The notes under the pieces: model-generated | Told to the model about the DNA's origin: nothing | Database searches by the model: none | The model's input: only the letters and a program-made list of their open reading frames with translations | NCBI GenBank assembly: GCA_934754475.1 | Contig: CAKVHV010000002.1 | Span: forward strand, 310,001 to 374,000 | Reading direction: 5' to 3' | Source: an uncultured Clostridia bacterium | Lineage (GTDB): Bacteria; Bacillota; Clostridia; Christensenellales; UBA1242 | DNA: 64,000 nt | Made by a program: the position numbers and the translations under genes | Part shown: positions 44,177-52,537 of the stretch, piece after piece | Numbering within the stretch: the stretch's first letter is position 1 | How the letters are laid out: every line of letters starts with the position of its first letter

Positions 44177-45643
44177 ATGAAAAAGACCATGGTTGCCACA
44201 AAATCATCAAAACAAAAGACCAATAAAATTTTGGCAGTACTTACACTTTGCACACTTGCAATAACTGCCATAATTATTGGTCAATTTTTGATTTTAGACA
44301 AGAACACAAACAAGACTTTGCACAACGGAACTGTTATAAATGGACTTAATCTTTCTGGCATGTCAAAAGACGAAGCCAAAGTTGTTTTGCTTAGTAACTT
44401 TCAAGAAAAAGCCGAAGACTTTGATCTTTCAATTAAAGATAGCCAAAGTGACAAGTCTTGGACTTTTGACAAAAACGACTTGGAAGTAAACTCAGACATC
44501 CATACAATCTTGGAAGCAAGTCAAGACGAAAATGAATTAAAAAACAACTGGGATAATGACTTGGATTTCTTGTCTCAGTTTAACAAAAATGGTGGTTCTA
44601 TAAATGTGTCTTTTAATTATATTTTCACAGGACTAGACGAAAAAATTGAAAAAATACTAGACGAAGTTGAAAAAGAACCAGTTTCAAGTGAAATAACTTT
44701 TACACCAGATAGTCAAAATCCTTTTGAAATTAGTGAAAGCGAAAATGGAAAGCGTGTTAACAAACAAAAACTATATCAAGATATTAACGAGCAATTTTTG
44801 ACTTCTAACAAAATAAATGTAACACTTGACTACATCGACGAAATTCCTACCACTACCAAAGAATACAATGTTAGTTTAACACAAAAAATAGCGACTTTCT
44901 CTACCAAAGTAGCAGACAGTACTGGTGGCAGAAAACATAACGTCAAACTCGCTCTTTCCAAATTTAATGGTTTTGTTGTAGCACCAAAGCAATCGGTTTC
45001 ATTCAATGAAATAATTGGTGAACACACCACTCAAAATGGATACAAACCCGCAACCATTATATACAACGGAGAATTTACCGAAGGAATTGGCGGTGGAATA
45101 TGTCAAGCCAGCACAACATTATATAATGCTTTGCTACTTAGTGGAGTCCAAATAGACGAAGTTCACAAACACACACTCCCTGTTAAATACGTTCCGCTCG
45201 GACTTGATGCAATGGTTGCCGAATACACTGCCGACCTAAAGTTTACAAACACATCCGACTATCCTATTTATATCAAAACTTATTCGGACAAAAATAGCGT
45301 TTCGGTAGATATTTTCTCCCACACCCCAGATTACACTTACAAAACAAGAAGCGAAACCATTGAAACACTAAAATCAACCGGTGACAAAGTTATTCCTGAT
45401 ACCGACAAAAAATACACGAGCAAAGTATTATTCAAAGGTGAATACTTTAGAGTAAGTTATCCAAAAGACGGATATGTTGCCAAAGCATATTTACAAAAAT
45501 ACTTAGGTGACAAAATGATAGACGAAACACTAATTCGTCACGAAATCTACCAGCCACAACGTGGAGTTGTAATCGAAGGTTGCGAAGATTTGCCAGCGGG
45601 GATAGCCCCAATAGATAGCGGTGTCAAAATCGTCTATGAATAA
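44177..45643 (+). CDS. VanW-family protein
   Basis: 488 aa. One N-terminal span (~18-40), then a peptidoglycan-binding-like domain (LHNGTVINGLNLSGMSKDEA), repeated once more loosely. The VanW domain has FNEIIGEHTTQNGYKPA and GIGGGICQASTTLYNALL. A C-terminal G5-like part ends IYQPQRGVVIEG. VanW-like proteins occur in many Gram-positives outside vancomycin resistance; their reaction is unknown. TAGGAG precedes the ATG. It borders the DnaA-box cluster. Confidence 0.88.
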   Translation: MKKTMVATKSSKQKTNKILAVLTLCTLAITAIIIGQFLILDKNTNKTLHNGTVINGLNLSGMSKDEAKVVLLSNFQEKAEDFDLSIKDSQSDKSWTFDKNDLEVNSDIHTILEASQDENELKNNWDNDLDFLSQFNKNGGSINVSFNYIFTGLDEKIEKILDEVEKEPVSSEITFTPDSQNPFEISESENGKRVNKQKLYQDINEQFLTSNKINVTLDYIDEIPTTTKEYNVSLTQKIATFSTKVADSTGGRKHNVKLALSKFNGFVVAPKQSVSFNEIIGEHTTQNGYKPATIIYNGEFTEGIGGGICQASTTLYNALLLSGVQIDEVHKHTLPVKYVPLGLDAMVAEYTADLKFTNTSDYPIYIKTYSDKNSVSVDIFSHTPDYTYKTRSETIETLKSTGDKVIPDTDKKYTSKVLFKGEYFRVSYPKDGYVAKAYLQKYLGDKMIDETLIRHEIYQPQRGVVIEGCEDLPAGIAPIDSGVKIVYE

Positions 45644-45734
45644 AACTTGAAAAATATTGCATATAAGCATAATTTTATACATTGCAAAAACAATGTTTGA
45701 AATCTTGATTATATGCAATTTTTTTGAATTTCTA

Positions 45735-45972
45735 TGTGGATAACTTTTTGAGTTATCCACATTTAGCCATTTTTTAGACTCGTTTTAGAAACTTTTTCAA
45801 ACTAACTATGTGCATAAATCACAAGCTTTATGTGGATAAGTGGATAACTTAACCACTTTTGACCCGTTTTTATTCATTTTTATGCAAAAATATGCACTTT
45901 TTAATAAATATACATAAAAATTTATAAAAATTACATTGTGCAAATGTGGATAACTTTTACCCACACCCATAA
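45735..45972. other. DnaA-box cluster resembling a replication origin
   Basis: The 486-bp gene-free stretch 45644-46129 holds five exact TTATNCACA boxes: 45735-45743(-), 45753-45761(+), 45809-45817(-), 45831-45839(-) and 45945-45953(-). One-mismatch boxes lie at 45839-45847 and ~45958-45966. The first two form a 12-bp inverted repeat. An AT-only-like tract (45898-45940) between boxes could be an unwinding element. No dnaA or dnaN is adjacent, and gene direction does not switch here, so an active oriC is not proven. Confidence 0.6.
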
Positions 45973-46074
45973 AACCGCTATTTAATGTTGTTTTTGGTAT
46001 TTTTTCAAAATATTCAATATTTTTTCTAAGACTTTTTATTCATAACACTTTGGGTTATACAAAAATGGTGGCTA

Positions 46075-46103
46075 TTGACTTTTGTTAAATACTAGAGTAT
46101 AAT
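46075..46103 (+). promoter_or_regulatory. promoter of methyltransferase-like gene
   Basis: TTGACT (46075-46080), 17 bp, TATAAT (46098-46103); start predicted near 46110. Confidence 0.7.
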
Positions 46104-46129
46104 TAAAAAAATATGTGGGGACTGGGAAA

Positions 46130-46939
46130 ATGAAAACAATAACTTATTTAACACTGAAAAAAGAACTTGAAGACCACGAATATGGTTTTTATGGCGAGTA
46201 TGATATTGAGCATCTTTTCAAGATTTACACAAGTTTGGAATTCACAAAATATAGCGATTTCTTTGAGCAAAACAAGTTTGATTTCAAGGATTTTATTAAG
46301 GATAATATAAATTCTTTTACAAACGGAGTCGATAGAGACTCTTCCGGTGAGATTAGTAAACATGACACAATGGCACTACTCAACACAGCAACCAAACTCA
46401 TATGCGATTTGGGGATTATTAACAATTCTTTTATGGATTATTATAGACGTGAACAAGAAGATTTTGTCAAAGTCGTCGAGCATTACATAGGTTCTAGCAA
46501 GCCAAAAATCTTGGAAGTTGGAAGCGGAAAAGTACCCTATTCTTCGATAGTTCTAGCAAGAGATTTTGATAACCTATCTTCAATGGATAGATTTGTATTG
46601 TCTGACGAAACTCTCAAAAACCTAAACATAAACCCACTAGACAGATACTTTAATAGTCCACTAGACGATGTTAGCAATTATGACTTTGTTATAGGAAACA
46701 AACCTTGCTCTGCCATAGAACCAATTGTCGCTAGTTGCGCTATTGCTAAAAAGCCATACTTTTTGAAACTTTGCGGATGCGATGCACCACAAGGACTCAC
46801 CAAAAACTGGGCGCCAATTCTCAAAAAGTATGATTCAAAAATCAAGTTTAGCAAAAATTATGTTTTTGCATGTAATCTTGATGGGGACTTTCAAAAATTT
46901 GACAAAAATTTTGAAATTGATAGCACAAAAGAATTATAA
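46130..46939 (+). CDS. SAM-dependent methyltransferase-like protein
   Basis: 269 aa from ATG 46130; an in-frame GTG at 46115 lies in the GGGG ribosome site. The N-terminal ~120 residues are helical. KILEVGSGKVPYSSIVLARDF is a class I SAM-binding motif I, and YDFVIGNKPCSA follows where motif IV would be. No target-specific motif is visible. It starts right beside the DnaA-box cluster and is separately promoted. It could instead be a non-catalytic Rossmann protein. Confidence 0.65.
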   Translation: MKTITYLTLKKELEDHEYGFYGEYDIEHLFKIYTSLEFTKYSDFFEQNKFDFKDFIKDNINSFTNGVDRDSSGEISKHDTMALLNTATKLICDLGIINNSFMDYYRREQEDFVKVVEHYIGSSKPKILEVGSGKVPYSSIVLARDFDNLSSMDRFVLSDETLKNLNINPLDRYFNSPLDDVSNYDFVIGNKPCSAIEPIVASCAIAKKPYFLKLCGCDAPQGLTKNWAPILKKYDSKIKFSKNYVFACNLDGDFQKFDKNFEIDSTKEL

Positions 46940-46961
46940 AACGAAAATAAGTTGACATTCA

Positions 46962-47033
46962 CAAAAAAAATAATGAACTAAAAAATGCAATACAAATTCA
47001 CTTTTTAATTCATTATCTTTTTTTCTTAGTATT
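46962..47033 (+). terminator. AT-rich terminator
   Basis: AAAAAAAATAATGAACTAAAAA (46963-46985 region) pairs with TTTTTAATTCATTATCTTTTTTT (47002-47024 region) with a couple of mismatches, followed by T-rich sequence, after the methyltransferase-like gene. Confidence 0.6.
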
Positions 47034-47107
47034 TTTAAATTTATTAAATTATCTAATCTAAAAATATTATTAATTTATTTAACAATTTAAAAGTTAAAAT
47101 CTATTAA

Positions 47108-48322
47108 TTATACTTTAAAAAATTTATCTACTACTCTACTTGTAATTATTTTCTTTCCTATTTTCTTTTGTTTCTTTGGGCAGTACAAACAAATATAATC
47201 GCCTATATTAATTTGTTTAAGGTTATTCAAAAATTCAATTGGAGTGCTAGCAAATCCTTTTGAAAAAGCGGTTTCGATTGATAGTTCTCCCAAAATATAA
47301 CTTAGATAGTGACCGGGTTTTTGAGTATAGTCCAACATATAATCTATCGCCTTGGATTTTGGATATTTTCCAAGTAAATATACATATACACTCTCATAAG
47401 CCTTTTCCAAATTGGATTTAAGCAACATGTGAGCAATATTTGTGCCTTCAATCAAGAAGTTTTGAGAATATGCTGTGTTTTTGTTATGACACATGGCATA
47501 CATCGCCCAACCATTCAAAAGTAGTGTTGCACCATTATCAAAACAAGTATTTTTAGTTTTGTCATCAGCAACAGTATTATAAAAATGCGCATATCCCGGA
47601 TAAACATTAAAGTAAACCATATGCCTAAGTTCAACATCAGTTAGCCTTTGATGATTTGAATATATAAAGAATCTATTGTTGTTATAACTTACATTTTTGC
47701 TTATCCATTCGCCATAGCCATAATCGTCCACAATCGAGATTGGAACACTACGTCTAACCGAACTTCTGCCATAAACCTGAGATAATTTGTAGTCGTATTG
47801 CAACTCATGTATCAAATCCCTAGCAGCATATTCAATGGCTTCGGGTTTAAGTACTTTTTTGCTAGTTGGAATTTCCTTTTGCTTGCGATATTTGTTTATT
47901 AGTCTAATTACATTTGGATAAAAATCCAAAAGAACAGATTTATACAGCGGTACAATTATATTTGTCTTTTTTTGATTAAGTGCTTTGTTTATTAGTATTT
48001 CAAAAAAAGCCTTGTACTCCGAAAACTCCGTTCTTGCTTTTTTGAGCATGTAACTTTTGAGAGAGTTCGGAAGAAAATATATATTATTTTGTCTTTTGAG
48101 AACCGCTTTTATAAAAGTCTCTTTGTCCGACTTGGTTTTGAGTTTTGAAAAATGCTCCATAACTTGCAAGATAGAAAAATGTTTACGAAAAAAATTAATT
48201 TGTCTATCCATTATTTCTCTTTCGTAAGTATTAAGCATAAGACTATATCTTTTGACATTCTTGTAAGTCACATTATCAAAAGGTATTCTATATTTCCAAT
48301 CATTTGTTTCTAAAATTTTCAT
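47108..48322 (-). CDS. DUF885-like protein lacking the zinc motif
   Basis: 404 aa, soluble, Lys/Tyr-rich. The stretch LRHMVYFNVYPGYAHFYNTV, followed 25 residues later by NGWAMYAMC, resembles the DUF885 peptidase layout (HEGxPGHHxQ followed by EGWALYAE), but the HExxxxGHH-type ligands and the EGW Glu are not present. It may be an inactive relative or a coincidental resemblance. GGAG precedes the ATG. It lies 30 bp before a membrane-anchored Xre gene's end, in the same direction, and may be cotranscribed with it. Confidence 0.55.
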   Translation of the reverse strand: MKILETNDWKYRIPFDNVTYKNVKRYSLMLNTYEREIMDRQINFFRKHFSILQVMEHFSKLKTKSDKETFIKAVLKRQNNIYFLPNSLKSYMLKKARTEFSEYKAFFEILINKALNQKKTNIIVPLYKSVLLDFYPNVIRLINKYRKQKEIPTSKKVLKPEAIEYAARDLIHELQYDYKLSQVYGRSSVRRSVPISIVDDYGYGEWISKNVSYNNNRFFIYSNHQRLTDVELRHMVYFNVYPGYAHFYNTVADDKTKNTCFDNGATLLLNGWAMYAMCHNKNTAYSQNFLIEGTNIAHMLLKSNLEKAYESVYVYLLGKYPKSKAIDYMLDYTQKPGHYLSYILGELSIETAFSKGFASTPIEFLNNLKQINIGDYICLYCPKKQKKIGKKIITSRVVDKFFKV

Positions 48323-48352
48323 TTTTTCTCCATTTTTCCAAAAACCAAATTT

Positions 48353-48931
48353 TTATTTATTGCGTTTTTTGAAAGGCATTGCACAAGTAAGAACTACTTG
48401 GCCAATTAGTCCAATTATAAATATAAACCAGAGTGAATAGTTGTTAATAGTAAGATAAATACAAACAATAATTCCCCAAAGCAAAGCGGTCAACGACAAA
48501 TACAAATGAATTTTCTTAAACCACAGACCACTAAAAATTGTAAGAACTATCGCATTGACTGGGATTGTGTAAATAAAAGTAAGCCATGTTCTAGGAAGCG
48601 TAGTTGCATTATCTATTACAAAAAATATTATTGTCGCCACAAACCACACACTGACAGTTACAAGAAGAGTCATAAACAAGTGCGTTTTGTAAAATTCCTT
48701 GAGAACATTTCTCTTTTTTGCATATATCAAATCATTAACAGTTATGCCAAAAAATTCGGCTATATGTTGCAAAGTCTCCACATCCGGAAGCACACTACCC
48801 ACTTCCCATTTGGAAATCGCCTTGTCCGAATAATTAAGTTTTTCGGCAAGTTGAAGTTGTGTTAAATTTTTGGCTTTTCTAAGTTTAATTAAGTTTTCCG
48901 AAAAATTATGTTTAATATCTTCGTTTGTCAT
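48353..48931 (-). CDS. membrane-anchored Xre-family regulator, second copy
   Basis: 192 aa from ATG 48931 (AAGGGT 7 nt upstream; the earlier ATG at 48937 is too close to it). HTH domain ~8-62 (LTQLQLAEKLNYSDKAISKWEVG), then four membrane spans. It shows the same architecture and clear residue identity with the protein at 15700-16287, so the two are paralogues. It is upstream of, and probably in operon with, the DUF885-like gene. Confidence 0.8.
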   Translation of the reverse strand: MTNEDIKHNFSENLIKLRKAKNLTQLQLAEKLNYSDKAISKWEVGSVLPDVETLQHIAEFFGITVNDLIYAKKRNVLKEFYKTHLFMTLLVTVSVWFVATIIFFVIDNATTLPRTWLTFIYTIPVNAIVLTIFSGLWFKKIHLYLSLTALLWGIIVCIYLTINNYSLWFIFIIGLIGQVVLTCAMPFKKRNK

Positions 48932-49001
48932 AATCATTACCCTTTTATATTTTCATAACTATTTTAACACAAAATTACAAGATTAACAACTAAATAACAG
49001 C

Positions 49002-49020
49002 ACTCTCTTGTCAAGAGAGT
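49002..49020. repeat. perfect triloop hairpin in a divergent intergenic region
   Basis: ACTCTCTT-GTC-AAGAGAGT, 8-bp arms with a 3-nt loop, within the 273-bp space between divergent genes (48931 and 49205). It cannot terminate either gene. It may be an operator; the rest of the space is AT-rich without further features that I can see. Confidence 0.5.
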
Positions 49021-49204
49021 TGCAAATTTCTTAGTAGAATTGACAAATTTAGGAGTAGAATTGCATTTTGTTTAATTAGGGTGTATTTTTTTATTTTTTT
49101 TAATAGAATAATTAAGGAATTAAAATTAAGAACTTTTTGATTCCGTTTTGAATTAACAAAAACAAATTAAATATAAAAAAAATTTTTAGAATTAGGAGAA
49201 AAAT

Positions 49205-50041
49205 ATGAAAATAGTTATATCTGCCGAAAGCACAATTGATTTACCAAAAGAACTACTTGACAAATATAATATTAAGACTACACCATTTACTATAAATCTA
49301 GGTGACGAACTCATTGAAGACCATTTTGGAGTTTCAAAGGAAATTTTTGAGTTTGTAGACAAATCCAAAAAACTTCCAAAAACGTCGGCTGTAAGTCCTG
49401 ACCAATTCAAAACCCACTTTGAAAATCTCAAAAAAGATTATGATGCAATTGTTCATGTGTCTTTGAGTTCTCTTATTAGCAGTGCATACAACAATGCCTG
49501 CATGGTTGCCAAAGAAATGGAAAATGTTTATGTTGTAGATAGCAAATCTTTGTCAACAGGAATTGCATTGCTTGCAATCAAAGGCAAGGATTTAATAGAC
49601 GAAGGCAAAGATGCCAAAGAAATATTTGAGACCCTTCAAGCACTAACTCCAAAAGTTGAAGCGAGTTTTGTACTTGAAAGACTAAACTATCTATACAAAG
49701 GCGGAAGATGTTCGGCTCTTGCATTACTTGGAGCAAATATTCTCAAAATTAAACCACAAATTATTTTGTCCGATGGCAGAATGATTGTTGGCAAAAAATA
49801 CATGGGCAATATGACAAAAGTAGTTGATAAATATATTGATGACTTGTTAGACAACAATCCAAATCCAATTCTTGAGCATGTATTCATTACTCACTCATCA
49901 CCAATGCCCGAAGCCGAAAAAATACTAACAGAAAAACTAGAAAATCGTGGCTTTAAAAATATTCACAATACTCTTGCTGGTGGCACAATTTCTAGCCACT
50001 GTGGCCCAAACTGCATAGGTGTTTTGTTCTTAAATAAATAA
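49205..50041 (+). CDS. DegV family fatty-acid-binding protein
   Basis: 278 aa, typical length. ISAESTIDLPKELL at the start, KTSAVSPDQF, VHVSLSSLISSAYNNA, VVDSKSLSTG, and ERLNYLYKGGRCSALALLGANILKIKP are DegV marks. FakB-type DegV proteins hold a fatty acid for the FakA kinase; FakA is not in the window. The start has AGGAG 7 nt upstream. Confidence 0.92.
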   Translation: MKIVISAESTIDLPKELLDKYNIKTTPFTINLGDELIEDHFGVSKEIFEFVDKSKKLPKTSAVSPDQFKTHFENLKKDYDAIVHVSLSSLISSAYNNACMVAKEMENVYVVDSKSLSTGIALLAIKGKDLIDEGKDAKEIFETLQALTPKVEASFVLERLNYLYKGGRCSALALLGANILKIKPQIILSDGRMIVGKKYMGNMTKVVDKYIDDLLDNNPNPILEHVFITHSSPMPEAEKILTEKLENRGFKNIHNTLAGGTISSHCGPNCIGVLFLNK

Positions 50042-50108
50042 TTTATTTTGACACTAATGCAAAACAATTAGACTCTTGTAGATACATTTTACAAAATAAA
50101 AATTAGTC

Positions 50109-50143
50109 AAAAAAAGGATAAATGTTTTAATTTATCCTTTTTT
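50109..50143. terminator. bidirectional terminator
   Basis: AAAAAAAGGATAAA (50109-50122) pairs with TTTATCCTTTTTT (50131-50143), between convergent degV-like and tsaD genes. Confidence 0.8.
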
Positions 50144-50241
50144 AATTTTTTTTATTTTATTTAAAAATGATTTTTTAATTGAATTTGATTTAATTTGAAT
50201 TTTTCTTAAAATTGACTCTGATTTTTAAACACAAAGCAAAA

Positions 50242-51336
50242 TTAAATATTCTTTTCTCTACGCCTTTCCCACTTTAAATTAATATTTGGAGCGGGTGTCA
50301 AATCCAAGCCTACTAGACCTTTGCCGGATATTAGTTGAAAATATCCTTCGCTAGCAATCATTGCACCATTATCTCCCGACAAATTGTTTTTTGGAAAATA
50401 CACTTTGATTTGTTTTTTATTTGCTTCATCTTGGAGTCTTTCTCTCAAGTATGAATTTGCAGACACTCCGCCACCAACGACAAGAGTTTTGCTTTTGTCT
50501 TTGAGAGCCACATTAATGCTTTTTTTGACAACTTCGTCAATTACTTGAGTTTGAAAAGATGTACAAACATCGTTTGCTGGAATATCTTCTCCATTTTGAC
50601 TTAGTTTGTGAACATAATTTATAATTTGAGTTTTGACACCGCTAAAACTAAAATCGTTTGTTCCCGGAAGCATTTCGTGGGTTATAAACTTAATTGAATT
50701 CTTTCCTTCCTTGGCTCTTTTGTCAATCTTGACACCACCCGGATAGCCAAGACCTAGACACTTTGCAACCTTGTCATAACATTCCCCCAACGCATCGTCG
50801 GTTGTAGAGCCTAACATATCGAATTTGTCATAGTCTTTGATTTTGAGAAGTGCTGTATGTCCGCCACTAACAATAAGTGCAACAAAAGGCGGTTGTAAGT
50901 CTTTGTTTGTCAAATAGTTTGCGCTTATGTGTCCTTTGATATGATTAACAGCAATAAGTGGAATTTCAAGAGCAAAGGCTAATGCCTTGGCATAGTTAAC
51001 ACCAACCATCAAAGCCCCAACCAGTCCTGCACCATAAGTCACAGCAATAGCATCAATATCTTGCAATGTTTTGCCCGCTTGTTCCAAAGCATTTTTGAGA
51101 ACTGTATCAATCTCCAACAAGTGATTTCTACTAGCAACTTCGGGAACAACTCCGCCGAATCTAGCATGAATATCTATTTGTGTTGCAACGATGTTTGAGA
51201 GAATCTCTCTGCCATTTTTGACAATAGAAATACTTGTTTCATCACAACTACTCTCAATCCCCAAAACTAGAATATCTCTTGACTTGTACTCTTTTAATAG
51301 TCTATTAAATTTTGCTTTTGCAATATCTTTGTACAT
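50242..51336 (-). CDS. tsaD: tRNA N6-threonylcarbamoyladenosine transferase TsaD
   Basis: 364 aa. VLGIESSCDETSISIV, the metal-binding HIKGHISANYL, SGGHTALL, STTDDALGECYDKVAK, GVSANSYLRE and NNLSGDNGAMIA identify it. It joins the threonylcarbamoyl group to A37 of ANN-reading tRNAs together with TsaB and TsaE, which are absent here. The ~20-residue N-terminal extension is unusual but is preceded by a good AAGGT site. Confidence 0.95.
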   Translation of the reverse strand: MYKDIAKAKFNRLLKEYKSRDILVLGIESSCDETSISIVKNGREILSNIVATQIDIHARFGGVVPEVASRNHLLEIDTVLKNALEQAGKTLQDIDAIAVTYGAGLVGALMVGVNYAKALAFALEIPLIAVNHIKGHISANYLTNKDLQPPFVALIVSGGHTALLKIKDYDKFDMLGSTTDDALGECYDKVAKCLGLGYPGGVKIDKRAKEGKNSIKFITHEMLPGTNDFSFSGVKTQIINYVHKLSQNGEDIPANDVCTSFQTQVIDEVVKKSINVALKDKSKTLVVGGGVSANSYLRERLQDEANKKQIKVYFPKNNLSGDNGAMIASEGYFQLISGKGLVGLDLTPAPNINLKWERRREKNI

Positions 51337-51360
51337 TTTTACCTTCTTAAAGCACTTTCT

Positions 51361-52459
51361 TTAGTTAATTAATTTCAAAAACTCAAATATGAATTCGTTA
51401 ATATTCCCATCCATAACTCCATAGACATCACTTGTCTCATAGTTTGTTCTATGGTCTTTGACCATGGTGTAAGGACAAAATACATAACTTCGAATTTGGC
51501 TTCCCCATTCAATCTTTTTGGCATCACCTTTGAGTGCTAGGCTTTCTTGCATCTTTTTGTCTAGTTCTAATGCTAACAACTTAGACTTGAGCATTTCCAT
51601 AGCCATTTCTCTATTCTTTAGTTGAGAACGTTCTTGTTGGCAAGCAACAATTATGCCAGTTGGCAAGTGAGTAATTCTAACTGCACTATCTGTAGTGTTT
51701 ACGTGTTGACCGCCAGCACCACCCGAACGATAAACATCAACTTTCAAATCTTCTGGACGAATTTCGATTTCCACATCTTGGTTAATTTCGGGCATTACTT
51801 CGACGGAAGCAAAACTGGTGTGTCTTCGCTTGTTAGCATCAAAAGGACTAATTCTTACTAGTCTATGTACACCCATTTCACTCTTTAAATAACCATAAGC
51901 ATTGTCACCAACAACTTTGAGTGTAACACTTTTGACTCCCGCACCATCGCCATCAATTTTGTCAGTTACCGACCACTTAAATCCATTTTTGTCGGCAAAC
52001 ATCTGATACATTCTTTGAAGCATTCCTGCCCAGTCACAGGCTTCTGTCCCGCCCGCACCACTATGTATTTTGACATAAGCATTATTTAAGTCATAATCTC
52101 CCGAAAGCAAAGTTTCAAGATACAACTCATTAATTTCTTTTTCAAGCGAATCAATAGACGAATCAATATCCGAAACCATACTCTCATCGCCTTCCATTTC
52201 GGTCAAATCAATATAGTCCGAAATGTCACTTATCTTTTTTCGTGACGAAGTAAGTTTTTCTAATTCAAACTCAATTTTCTTAATAGATTTGTTGAGAGCA
52301 CCGCAAAGGCTTGGATTTGAATACACTTCGGGCTTCAAACTCTCTTCTCTTTTTTCACTCAACTCACTTACTAATTTTTCTTCGTCAAAGACAGTCGGCA
52401 ATTATTTTCAAATTGCCGACGATTTTTTGTAATCTTTCTTTTTGGTCATTAAGTATCAT
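51361..52459 (-). CDS. prfB: peptide chain release factor 2, with programmed +1 frameshift
   Basis: The gene starts at ATG 52459 (AAGGA upstream), reads 24 codons to CTT and meets TGA at 52387-52385. A +1 shift on CTT-TGA-C continues at GAC 52386 to 51361, giving 365 aa, the E. coli RF2 length. RF2 marks are the UGA/UAA-reading SPF (RISPFDANKRRHTS) and GGQ in YRSGGAGGQHVNT. Low RF2 favours the shift, an autoregulatory loop known in most bacteria. The usual upstream AGGGGG stimulator is missing; a 9-bp hairpin ends 3 nt before the slippery CTT instead. Confidence 0.95.
52384..52420 (-). promoter_or_regulatory. prfB frameshift site with adjacent hairpin
   Basis: Slippery CTT-TGA-C at 52390-52384. 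Just upstream in the coding region GTCGGCAAT (52420-52412) pairs perfectly with ATTGCCGAC (52402-52394), with a 9-nt loop, ending one codon (TGT) before CTT. Confidence 0.85.
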
Positions 52460-52537
52460 AATTTTTCCTTAAAAGTTTATTTTTTATAACATTTGCCTAG
52501 TAATTCTATCAAAAACAAAACTTTATTTCAATAGTAT

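Noticed and set aside
45735..45762. Terminator for the VanW gene
   Set aside because: The inverted repeat is made of two DnaA boxes and is not followed by a good T-run; it fits the box cluster better.
52388..52401. TTG start of prfB in the downstream frame
   Set aside because: It has no ribosome site; the ATG at 52459 with AAGGA and the CTT-TGA-C frameshift gives the normal RF2 length.
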